This document shows positions 14,785 through 22,419 of a DNA stretch of 40,035 bases, one piece after another. A program made the position numbers and the translations under genes. Source of the DNA: Actinomycetes bacterium (GTDB lineage Bacteria > Actinomycetota > Actinomycetes > Streptosporangiales > Streptosporangiaceae); NCBI GenBank assembly GCA_025964575.1, contig JAOPYO010000434.1, positions 1-40,035 of the forward strand, read 5' to 3'. The stretch's first letter is position 1, and the number at the start of each line of letters is the position of its first letter. The notes beneath the pieces were generated by a model. That model did not search any database. It was given only the letters and a program-made list of their open reading frames with translations, and had not been told where the DNA came from.

Positions 14785-16152
14785 ATGGTGCAGCTTGCGG
14801 TTGTGAACGGACATGGCCAGGCGGTCGAGGCGCTGCGGGAGTCCTACGCGGCGATTCCGCCGGGGAGCCCGGTGCGGCTGGCCAAGAAGACGTCGAACCT
14901 GTTCCGGTTCAGGGAGGATTCGACCGCCCCGGGGCTGGACGTCTCGGGGTTCGACCAGGTGTTGCACATCGATCCGGAGACCAGGACCGCCGACGTCCAG
15001 GGCATGATCACCTACGAGGATCTGGTCGACGCGACCCTTCCGTACGGATTGATGCCGTCGGTCGTGCCCCAGCTCAAGACGATCACCCTGGGTGGAGCGG
15101 TGACCGGGCTCGGCATCGAGTCCTCATCGTTCCGCAATGGGCTGCCGCACGAGGCGGTGATCGGCATGGAGATCATTACGGGTGATGGCCGCCTGGTGAC
15201 CGCCACCCGCGAGAATGAACATCGCGATCTGTTCTACGGCTTCCCGAACTCCTACGGCACGCTCGGCTACGCCCTGCGGCTGACGATCGAACTCGAGCCG
15301 GTCAAGCCGTACGTCTGGCTGCGGCACGTGCGTTATTCCTCTGCGGCCGACTGTGCGGCGGCCATCGCCGAGATCACCGCCGCCAGGTCGCACGCCGGCG
15401 AGCCTGTGGACTTCGTGGACGGCACGGTCTTCGGGCCAGGAGAGCTCTATCTGACGCTCGGCACGCTCTCCGATACGGCTCCGTACACCTCGGACTACAC
15501 CGGGCAGGGCATCTACTATCGCTCGATCCAGCAGCGCTCGGTGGACTTCCTGACCATCCGCGACTACCTGTGGCGCTGGGACACCGACTGGTTCTGGTGC
15601 TCGGGGGCCTTCGGCCTGAAGAATCCTTCCGTCCGGCGGTTGTGGCCAGATCAGGCCAAGCGATCCGACGTCTACCGGCGGTTGGTCGCGCTGGACAAGC
15701 GCAGCCAGTTCTCCGCCCGGCTGGACCGCTGGCGAGGCAAGCCGCCGCGTGAGGACGTGATCCAGGACATCGAGGTGCCGGTCGACCGGCTGCCCGAGTT
15801 CCTTGAGTTCTTCCACGACAAAGTGGGGATAAGCCCGGTGTGGCTGTGCCCACTGGTGACCCGCGAGTCGTGGCCGCTGTACCCCCTTCCGCAGGGGGAC
15901 GTCTACGTCAACGTGGGTTTCTGGGCATCGGTGGCGCTACCTCCAGGCAAGATTCCCGAGTACCACAACCGGCTGATCGAACGGAAGGTCGCCGCCCTCG
16001 ACGGGCATAAGTCGCTGTACTCCACGTCTTTCTATTCGAGAGACGAGTTCTGGAAGCACTACGACGGGGAAACCTACGGGCGGCTCAAAGAGATGTACGA
16101 CCCGGACGCGAGGCTACTTGATCTCTATGACAAGTGCGTTCGGGGGCGTTGA
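14785..16152 (+). CDS. tmsA: FAD-dependent reductase for 10-methyl fatty acids (TmsA/BfaA)
   Basis: 455 residues with a PCMH-type FAD-binding domain. The N-terminal half has KKTSNLFRF, VLHIDPETRTADVQGMITYEDLV, VVPQLKTITLGGAVTGLGIESSSF, and GLPHEAVIGMEIITGDG; the C-terminal half is the cap domain. This group, next to a cyclopropane-synthase-like methyltransferase, matches TmsA/BfaA, which reduces the 10-methylene fatty acyl intermediate to a 10-methyl one (tuberculostearate type) in phospholipids. The ATG at 14785 has AGGAGGG 5 nt upstream. tmsB starts 14 bp after its stop, so the pair is an operon. No tmsC follows. Substrate assignment rests on family and context. Confidence 0.88.
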   Translation: MVQLAVVNGHGQAVEALRESYAAIPPGSPVRLAKKTSNLFRFREDSTAPGLDVSGFDQVLHIDPETRTADVQGMITYEDLVDATLPYGLMPSVVPQLKTITLGGAVTGLGIESSSFRNGLPHEAVIGMEIITGDGRLVTATRENEHRDLFYGFPNSYGTLGYALRLTIELEPVKPYVWLRHVRYSSAADCAAAIAEITAARSHAGEPVDFVDGTVFGPGELYLTLGTLSDTAPYTSDYTGQGIYYRSIQQRSVDFLTIRDYLWRWDTDWFWCSGAFGLKNPSVRRLWPDQAKRSDVYRRLVALDKRSQFSARLDRWRGKPPREDVIQDIEVPVDRLPEFLEFFHDKVGISPVWLCPLVTRESWPLYPLPQGDVYVNVGFWASVALPPGKIPEYHNRLIERKVAALDGHKSLYSTSFYSRDEFWKHYDGETYGRLKEMYDPDARLLDLYDKCVRGR

Positions 16153-16166
16153 TAGAGAGGAAAGAC

Positions 16167-17447
16167 ATGTCGCTGGCTGAGGTCTTTGAGCGCGTCGCCA
16201 CCGCGGACGCGCCAGTGGAGTTCACCGCATACGACGGATCACACGCAGGGACGCCGGAGGCCGAGATCCGGTTCGATATCCGCTCGCCCTATGCCGTGTC
16301 GTATCTCGTCCGGTCCCGAGGCGCCCTGGGACTCGCCCGGGCCTACGTCTCGGGGCATATCGACGTTTTCGGTGACATGTACACCGCACTGGTCCGCATG
16401 TCGCACGTGTTCGGCGACATGACCGTCCGAGAGAAGCTGGGGGTGCTGCGTGGTGTCGCCGACGACCCGCTGCTGCGAGCCGCGGTCGCCACCAGGCTGG
16501 AGCCGCCGCCGCAGGAGGTACGGGTCAACCGGCTGCCGTTCCTGGCGGGCCTCCGGCACTCCAAGCGGCGCGATGCCGAGGCCATTCACCACCATTACGA
16601 CGTGTCCAACAAGTTCTACGAGTGGGTGCTCGGGCCGTCGATGGCCTACACGTGCGCCTGCTATCCCTCTCCGGACGCGACGCTGGAGGAGGCGCAGTTC
16701 CACAAGTTCGACCTGGTCGCACGGAAGCTGGCCTTGCAGCCGGGCATGCGGCTGCTCGACGTCGGCTGCGGCTGGGGCGGCATGGTGATGCACGCCGCCC
16801 GGGAGTACGGGGTGAAGGCGCTCGGCGTCACCCTGTCCAAGGAGCAGGCGGAGTGGGCCCAGAAGGCCATCGCCTCCGCCGGGCTCGCGGATCTGGCCGA
16901 GGTGCGGCACCTGGACTACCGGGACGTACGCGAGGGAGAGTTCGACGCGATCAGCTCGATCGGCCTGACCGAGCACATCGGCCAGGCGAATCTGCCTGCG
17001 TACTTCTCGTTCCTGTACGGGAGGTTGCGGCCGGGCGGACGGATGCTCAACCACACCATCACCCGGCCCGACAACACCACGGAGTCGATCCGCAGGGAAG
17101 GGTTCATCAACCGGTACGTGTTCCCCGACGGGGAACTCGAAGGACCCGGCTACATCCTGTCGAAGATGCACGACGCGGGCTTCGAGGTGCGGCACGAGGA
17201 GAACCTGCGCGAGCACTACGCGAAGACGCTCGCGGCGTGGTGCCGCAACCTCGACGACCACTGGGACGAGGCGGTCGCCGAGGTCGGTGAGGGCACGGCA
17301 CGGGTGTGGCGGCTCTACATGGCCGGCTGCCGGTACGGATTCGAGCGCAACTGGATCCAGCTCCACCAGACGCTCGGCGTCAAGCTCGGCCCGGAGGGCG
17401 AGTCGGGTTTCCCGTTGCGGCCCGACTGGGAGCCGCCCGTCCGTTGA
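16167..17447 (+). CDS. tmsB: SAM-dependent fatty acyl methyltransferase (TmsB/BfaB)
   Basis: 426 residues of the cyclopropane-fatty-acyl-phospholipid synthase family. The SAM loop VGCGWGG is at 199-205. Upstream lies HHYDVSNKFYEWVLGPSMAYTCACY, the CFA-family signature, and downstream IGLTEHIG, YFSFLYGRLRPGGRMLNHTI and a C-terminal AGCRYGFERNWIQLHQTL. With the adjacent FAD enzyme it should methylate an oleoyl chain at C10 to the 10-methylene form, which TmsA then reduces. The N-terminal 150 residues form the lipid-recognition part usual in the family. Start: ATG 16167 has GAGAGGAAAG upstream; an upstream GTG at 16134 overlaps tmsA and has no site. The order tmsA-tmsB is the reverse of the often cited tmsB-tmsA order. 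Confidence 0.9.
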   Translation: MSLAEVFERVATADAPVEFTAYDGSHAGTPEAEIRFDIRSPYAVSYLVRSRGALGLARAYVSGHIDVFGDMYTALVRMSHVFGDMTVREKLGVLRGVADDPLLRAAVATRLEPPPQEVRVNRLPFLAGLRHSKRRDAEAIHHHYDVSNKFYEWVLGPSMAYTCACYPSPDATLEEAQFHKFDLVARKLALQPGMRLLDVGCGWGGMVMHAAREYGVKALGVTLSKEQAEWAQKAIASAGLADLAEVRHLDYRDVREGEFDAISSIGLTEHIGQANLPAYFSFLYGRLRPGGRMLNHTITRPDNTTESIRREGFINRYVFPDGELEGPGYILSKMHDAGFEVRHEENLREHYAKTLAAWCRNLDDHWDEAVAEVGEGTARVWRLYMAGCRYGFERNWIQLHQTLGVKLGPEGESGFPLRPDWEPPVR

Positions 17448-17453
17448 CCTGGG

Positions 17454-18071
17454 TCAGGTGAGCTTGATGGTGGGGATCATCGCGTTGAACACCGTCTCGT
17501 AACGGCCGATCTGGTCCGTCGAGAAGGTGATGGTGCAGAGCCTGCCCTTGGCCAGTGCCTGGACCTGCCTCCCATCGGCCGAGCCGTTGGGCGGCTTCAG
17601 GCCGTAGGACGACCGAATGGCGGGGTGGCCGTCGACCGTGGTGTCGGTCACCTGCACGTTCTGAGCGCCGATGTTCTGAAGCTGTCCCGCCGCTCCCTCT
17701 TTGAGGGGTGCGGTCGAGGTCATCGTGGAGGCGATGCAGAAGGCGTTCACGAAGGTTCCGACATGGCTGGGTGATGTGGTCGCCCTGGGGTCGAGTGCGT
17801 AGAGGGCGCCGTAGTGCTGGAGACCCTGGACAGCGCCCTTGACCCCCGGGTCGGTGATCCCCACCCTTTGCAAGGCCGGGTCGAGTTGCTCGGTGGACAA
17901 GTCCAATGGCGTCCAGCTCTTGGGGACCCCGATGCTGATGTATTTGTGCACATCAGTGATCCGCTGCATGTCCTTGGGGAGCCGGTCGGACTTCTTGCCT
18001 GCGCCACAGCCGGTCGTCGCGAGCGTCAGGCTCATGCCGACCAGACCCGCGGCAACGACGCGACGACTCAT
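17454..18071 (-). CDS. Putative lipoprotein of unknown function
   Basis: 205 residues. A signal peptide (MSRRVVAAGLVGMSLTLA) is followed by TTGC, which fits a relaxed lipobox with Cys at about residue 21, so the mature protein is probably lipid-anchored on the outer face of the membrane. The rest is a mixed domain of about 180 residues, with ISIGVPKSWTPLDLS near its start and GRLCTITFSTDQIGRYETVFNAMIPTIKL at its end. This layout resembles PsbP/LpqN-like lipoproteins, but I cannot confirm the family. The start is ATG 18071 because the signal peptide begins there; the frame runs open to 18266 without a good site. It ends 7 bp from the tmsB stop (convergent). Confidence 0.75.
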   Translation of the reverse strand: MSRRVVAAGLVGMSLTLATTGCGAGKKSDRLPKDMQRITDVHKYISIGVPKSWTPLDLSTEQLDPALQRVGITDPGVKGAVQGLQHYGALYALDPRATTSPSHVGTFVNAFCIASTMTSTAPLKEGAAGQLQNIGAQNVQVTDTTVDGHPAIRSSYGLKPPNGSADGRQVQALAKGRLCTITFSTDQIGRYETVFNAMIPTIKLT

Positions 18072-18264
18072 GTATGGCTCTTTTCTGTGACGGCGGGGGT
18101 GGCTAAGGAATCTTATCGGCGGTCTTCGTGGGTCCCGCAGCGCTATGTCCGGAAGAAACGGTCGGTGAATGAACCCGAGCCAGCGCATGGACTCCGGCGC
18201 TGCTTGGTGGTAACCGTGACCTATCAGGGTCGGTCTATCGGCCCCCGGTTCACAGGAGCCCCCC

Positions 18265-19815
18265 ATGGCATATGACTACGTGATCGTCGGGGCCGGATCG
18301 GCGGGGTGCGTCCTCGCGGCCCGGCTCTCCGAGGATCCAGCGATCAAGGTCGCGCTGCTGGAGGCGGGAGGGCCGGACAAGAAGACCGAGATCCAGGTCC
18401 CGGCAGCCTTTCCCAAGTTGTTCAAGACCGAGTACGACTGGAACTTCTCCACGGCCAGGCAGGCGGAACTGGAGAACCGGGAGCTGTACTGGACGCGCGT
18501 CAGGATGCTCGGGGGTTCCTCGTCGCTCAACGCCATGATGTGGGTCCGCGGTCACCAGGCCGACTATGACGGCTGGGAGGTGCCCGGCTGGTCGTACGAG
18601 GACGTCCTTCCGTACTTCAAGAAGGCCGAGCACCGGGAGGGATCCAATGCGGGGAAGGTCTACGGCATCGACGGGCCGTTGTGGATCTCCGAGCAGCGTG
18701 ACCCCAACCCGACCACCCTGGCCTTCCTGGCCGCCTGCGCGGCGGCGGGCCTCACCCGGCTCGCCGAGCTCAACGGGCCGTCCAACGAGGGCTATGCACA
18801 GACCCCGGTGACACAGAAGAAGGGCCGCCGGTGGAGTGCGGCCGATGCGTACCTGCATCCGGCGGCCAAGCGGCCCAACCTGACCGTGATCACCGGCGCG
18901 CACGCCAAGCGGATCGTGTTCGAGGGCACACGGGCGACGGGGGTGGAGTACGGCGACACCACGGTCACGGCGACGCGTGAGGTCATCGTGGCCGCAGGCG
19001 CGATCGGCTCACCGCACCTGCTGATCCTTTCGGGCATCGGTGACCTGGCACAGCTGTCCGTCCTCGGGATCGAGCCGGTCCTCGAACTCCCCGAGGTCGG
19101 GCAGCACTTGCAGGACCACCTGTCGGTGGGGGTGCTGCGACAGTGCCCACGGGAGGTGACCCTGGCGAACGCCGACTCCCTGTGGAACCTCGGCCGCTGG
19201 CTGCTGTTCAAGAAGGGGCCCTTCACCTCCAACGTGGGTGAGGCGGTGGCGTTCATCAAGAGCGATCCTGCCCTGCACGCTCCCGACCTGGAGCTGATCT
19301 TCGCTCCGGGGCCGTTCATCAACCACGGTCTGGAGCCACCGGCGGGCCATGCTGTCACGGTGGGCGTCGTCCTGCTGCAGCCCGACAGCGTCGGGCGGCT
19401 CACGCTGACCTCGACCGACCCGGCCACCACCCCGCAGATCGACCCGGGCTACCTCACCGGGGACGGTGATCTCCAGCGGCTGATCTACGGTGTGCGGAAG
19501 GCCGAGGAACTCCTCGGCTCGGACGCGCTCGCGCCGTACACGGCTGAGCCGATGGCACCGTACACGGGCGCCGACGACGAGGAGACGCTCGCCCGCTACA
19601 TCAGGGAGCACTCCGAGACGCTGTACCACCCGGTGGGGACATGCCGAATGGGCACCGACGAGACCTCGGTGGTCGACCCGGAGCTGAAGGTGCGGGGGAT
19701 CGAGGGGCTGCGAGTCGCCGACGCCTCGGTCATGCCGCAGATCAACCGGGGGCACACCCACGCACCCAGCATCATGATCGGTGAGAAGGCCGCCGATCTG
19801 ATCCGTACGATCTGA
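18265..19815 (+). CDS. GMC-family FAD-dependent alcohol oxidoreductase
   Basis: 516 residues. The N-terminal FAD motif GAGSAG is at 8-13 (YDYVIVGAGSAGCVLAARLSE), with RMLGGSSSLNAMMWVRG as the GMC signature 1 region and AAGAIGSPHLLILSGIG as signature 2. The C-terminal active site has H455 in HPVGTCRMG and a second His (H497) in GHTHAP, where many choline-dehydrogenase-like members have Asn. The family oxidises alcohols to aldehydes, often passing electrons to quinone or O2. The substrate is unknown; similar proteins are often called choline dehydrogenase or alkanol dehydrogenase. ATG 18265 has ACAGGAG upstream. It is monocistronic, with a long hairpin 2 bp after the stop. Confidence 0.9.
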   Translation: MAYDYVIVGAGSAGCVLAARLSEDPAIKVALLEAGGPDKKTEIQVPAAFPKLFKTEYDWNFSTARQAELENRELYWTRVRMLGGSSSLNAMMWVRGHQADYDGWEVPGWSYEDVLPYFKKAEHREGSNAGKVYGIDGPLWISEQRDPNPTTLAFLAACAAAGLTRLAELNGPSNEGYAQTPVTQKKGRRWSAADAYLHPAAKRPNLTVITGAHAKRIVFEGTRATGVEYGDTTVTATREVIVAAGAIGSPHLLILSGIGDLAQLSVLGIEPVLELPEVGQHLQDHLSVGVLRQCPREVTLANADSLWNLGRWLLFKKGPFTSNVGEAVAFIKSDPALHAPDLELIFAPGPFINHGLEPPAGHAVTVGVVLLQPDSVGRLTLTSTDPATTPQIDPGYLTGDGDLQRLIYGVRKAEELLGSDALAPYTAEPMAPYTGADDEETLARYIREHSETLYHPVGTCRMGTDETSVVDPELKVRGIEGLRVADASVMPQINRGHTHAPSIMIGEKAADLIRTI

Positions 19816-19817
19816 CG

Positions 19818-19882
19818 CGTTGAGTTGCGCCATCTTGCTGGTGTGAGAGGCGAGAACACCAACCAGATGGCGCAACTCAACG
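19818..19882. terminator. 27-bp hairpin between convergent genes
   Basis: Arms 19818-19844 and 19856-19882 pair at 25 of 27 positions around an 11-nt loop. The element lies between the GMC gene stop and the class III aminotransferase stop, and has no T-run. It is probably a bidirectional terminator. Confidence 0.7.
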
Positions 19883-19889
19883 TCAGGGT

Positions 19890-21251
19890 TTACAGCCTGG
19901 TCCAGGCCTCGGTGAGGACACCGCGGAGGATCTGCTCGATCTCGTCGAAGTGTGACTGGTCGCAGATCAGCGGCGGGGAGAGCTGGATGACGGGGTCGCC
20001 GCGGTCGTCGGCGCGGCAGTACAGGCCGGCGTCGAACAGCGCCTTGGACAGGAAGCCGCGCAGCAGCCGCTCGGACTCGTCGTCGTCGAAGGTCGCCTTG
20101 GTCGCCTTGTCCTTGACCAGCTCGATGCCGTAGAAGAAGCCGTCGCCGCGCACGTCGCCCACGATCGGCAGGTCGAGCAGCTTCTCGAGGGTGCCGCGGA
20201 AGGCACCCTCGTTACGCCGCACGTGGCCGAGCAGGTCTTCGCGCTCGAAGAGGTCGAGATTGGCCAGCGCCACCGCGGCCGAGACGGGGGGCCCGCCGAA
20301 GGTGTAGCCGTGCGCGAACGTGGTGTCGCCGTGCTTGAACGGCTCGAACAGCCGGTCACTGACGAGCATCGCGCCGAGCGGGGAGTAGCCCGAGGTCAGA
20401 CCCTTGGCGCTGGTGATGATGTCGGGCTGGTAGCCGAACTTCTGAGCGCCGAACATGGTGCCGAGCCGGCCGTACGCGCAGATGACCTCGTCGGAGACCA
20501 GCAGCACGTCGTACTTGTCGCAGATCTCGCGGACCCGCTGGAAGTAGCCGGGCGGCGGCGGGAAGCAGCCACCGGCGTTCTGCACCGGCTCCAGGAAGAC
20601 CGCGGCCACGGTGTCGGGGCCCTCGAACTCGATGGCCTCCTCGATGCGGTCGGCGGCCCAGCGGCCGAAGGCCTCGGGATCGTCGCCGTGCACTGAGGCG
20701 CGATAGATGTTGGTGTTGGGCACCCTGAAGGTGCTGGGGACCAGCGGCTCGAACGGGGCCTTGAGATCTGCCAGGCCGGTGATCGACAGCGCGCCGTGCG
20801 GGGTGCCGTGGTAGGCGACGGCGCGGCTGATCACCTTGTGCTTGGTGGGCTTGCCGGTGAGCTTGAAGAACTGTTTGGCCAGCTTCCAGGCGCTTTCCAC
20901 GGACTCGCCGCCGCCTGAGGAGAAGAAGACCCGGTTGAGGTCGCCGGGGGCCTCGTTCGCCAGGCGCTCGGCCAGCTCCACCGCCTTGGGGTGGGCGTAG
21001 GACCAGAGCGGGAAGAACGCGAGTTCGGCGGCCTGCTTGGCGGCGGCCTCGGCCAGCTCCTGGCGCCCATGGCCGGCTTGGACGACGAAGAGCCCGGCCA
21101 GCCCGTCGAGGTAGCGCTTGCCCTTGTCGTCGTAGATGTAGGCGCCGTCACCGCGGACGATCATCGGCACTTCGCCGCCGGTCTCGTACGTCGAGTGGCG
21201 GGTGAAGTGCATCCACAGGTGGTCGCGGGCCGCGGTCTGCAGGTCGGTCAT
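19890..21251 (-). CDS. Class III aminotransferase (omega-transaminase type)
   Basis: 453 residues, PLP fold type I, class III. Visible are GDGAYIYDDKGKRYLDGLAGLFVVQAGHGR at the N-terminus, FFSSGGGESVESAWKLAKQFF (phosphate-binding region), YHGTPHGALSITG, FLEPVQNAGG, LLVSDEVICAYGRLG (the PLP ring Asp in DEV) and the Schiff-base lysine K283 in SAKGLTSGYSPLGA. This pattern is typical of the aspartate aminotransferase family / putrescine or beta-alanine-pyruvate transaminase group; the amine donor cannot be told from sequence. Start: the ATG at 21251 has AAGGAAGAG upstream; a GTG one codon earlier is less likely. The promoter region carries a GATATC-centred motif twice, the likely operator for an unlinked regulator. 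Confidence 0.92.
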   Translation of the reverse strand: MTDLQTAARDHLWMHFTRHSTYETGGEVPMIVRGDGAYIYDDKGKRYLDGLAGLFVVQAGHGRQELAEAAAKQAAELAFFPLWSYAHPKAVELAERLANEAPGDLNRVFFSSGGGESVESAWKLAKQFFKLTGKPTKHKVISRAVAYHGTPHGALSITGLADLKAPFEPLVPSTFRVPNTNIYRASVHGDDPEAFGRWAADRIEEAIEFEGPDTVAAVFLEPVQNAGGCFPPPPGYFQRVREICDKYDVLLVSDEVICAYGRLGTMFGAQKFGYQPDIITSAKGLTSGYSPLGAMLVSDRLFEPFKHGDTTFAHGYTFGGPPVSAAVALANLDLFEREDLLGHVRRNEGAFRGTLEKLLDLPIVGDVRGDGFFYGIELVKDKATKATFDDDESERLLRGFLSKALFDAGLYCRADDRGDPVIQLSPPLICDQSHFDEIEQILRGVLTEAWTRL

Positions 21252-21313
21252 CACGCTCTTCCTTGATGGTGCTGGTCGGCTGAGTGCGGGGATGCGTACT
21301 CAAGTTCCGCATA

Positions 21314-21391
21314 TGCAAGCGATATCGTCGTGCAAATCTGGTTCTTACACTGATTCGCGTGCCTGTAATACTTTGGGCAACGATATCCGAA
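21314..21391. promoter_or_regulatory. Repeated GCAA-CGATATC motif in a divergent promoter region
   Basis: Two copies share GCAA(G)CGATATC: GCAAGCGATATC ending at 21326 and GCAACGATATC ending at 21387, with the GATATC cores 61 bp apart. The first copy is flanked symmetrically by GCA and TGC (GCAAGCGATATCGTCGTGC). They lie between the class III aminotransferase and the divergent hydrolase gene in an AT-rich stretch, and look like paired operator sites. Regulator unknown; Lrp/AsnC-type control is common for such aminotransferases. Confidence 0.4.
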
Positions 21392-21446
21392 GATTCGGTT
21401 TTGTACTAGCCGTGCGGGTTCCCTGTCGGCTGGTGATCGGGTCTTG

Positions 21447-21458
21447 TACCGTGCGCGC
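21447..21458 (+). promoter_or_regulatory. Candidate -10 element for a leaderless hydrolase mRNA
   Basis: TACCGT at 21447-21452 is followed by 6 nt and the ATG at 21459. No ribosome site precedes the ATG. A matching -35 is not convincing. Confidence 0.35.
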
Positions 21459-22334
21459 ATGACTGCGCTCAACACGATCAAGGCGAACGGACTGGAGTTC
21501 GGTTACCTGTCGGCGGGGCCCGCGGATGGGCCGCTGGCGCTGTGCCTGCACGGGTTTCCCGACTCCGCGCACACCTGGCGGCACCTGCTTCCATCGCTGG
21601 GCGCCGCGGGCTTCCACGCGGTGGCCCCGTTCATGCGCGGGTACGCCCCGACGTCGGTGCCGGCGGACGGGGCGTACCAGACCGGAGCGCTGGCCGCGGA
21701 CGCCAACGCTCTGCACGAGGCCTTCGGGGGCGGCTCGGACGCCGTACTGATCGGGCACGACTGGGGCGCGGCGACGGTGTACGGGGCCGCGGCCCACGCC
21801 CCCCAGCGCTGGCACACGGTGGTAGCGATGTCGGTGCCGCCGCTGGCGTCGATGTTCTCCGACTTCTTCTCCTACGACCAGCTGAAACGATCGTTCTACA
21901 TCTTCCTGTTCCAGACCGGGCTGGCCGAGATGGCGTTCAACCGGGCCTTCGTGGAGGGTCTGTGGCGGGACTGGTCCCCGGGGTACGAGGCGTCCAGCGA
22001 TATCGACCACGTCATGGAGTGCCTGGGTACGGATCGGAACGCGACGGCGGCGATCGGTTACTACCGGGCCATGCTCGACACCTCTCGGCATGTCGAGGCC
22101 TATGCGGCGGAGCAGGCGGCCGGCTCCGAGGTGGGCGAGCGGCCCATTCTCTATCTGCACGGTGCCGATGACGGATGCCTGAGCGCCGGATCCATCGGCG
22201 ACCCGCTGTCGCACCTGGCGGCCGGATCCCGGATGGAGATCGTCGACAAGGCCGGCCACTTCCTCCAGCTCGAGCAGCCCGCCGAAGTCAACCGGCTGAT
22301 CCTCGACTGGGTACTGGGCCGACGCGCAGTGTGA
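21459..22334 (+). CDS. Alpha/beta hydrolase, epoxide hydrolase-like
   Basis: 291 residues. The oxyanion motif HGFPDSAHTW is at 31-40, the nucleophile elbow GHDWGA puts Asp at residue 101, the acid lies in HGADDGCL and the catalytic His in AGHFLQLEQP. An Asp nucleophile, rather than Ser, points to the epoxide hydrolase or haloalkane dehalogenase branch; the two lid tyrosines expected for an epoxide hydrolase could be Y of FFSYDQ and Y of GYYRAML, but I cannot confirm them. Start ATG 21459: TTG 21444 is in frame but lies in the promoter. It is followed after 85 bp by the P450 gene on the same strand, so oxidation and hydrolysis of one lipid-like compound is possible (inference). Confidence 0.85.
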   Translation: MTALNTIKANGLEFGYLSAGPADGPLALCLHGFPDSAHTWRHLLPSLGAAGFHAVAPFMRGYAPTSVPADGAYQTGALAADANALHEAFGGGSDAVLIGHDWGAATVYGAAAHAPQRWHTVVAMSVPPLASMFSDFFSYDQLKRSFYIFLFQTGLAEMAFNRAFVEGLWRDWSPGYEASSDIDHVMECLGTDRNATAAIGYYRAMLDTSRHVEAYAAEQAAGSEVGERPILYLHGADDGCLSAGSIGDPLSHLAAGSRMEIVDKAGHFLQLEQPAEVNRLILDWVLGRRAV

Positions 22335-22419
22335 TGAAGCCCCTCGCTCAACCTGGTGTGGTGAGTGATTGCTTTGACAGGATGGTCACCGAATAGCGTT
22401 CTAATTTGGGAGGCGAGCG

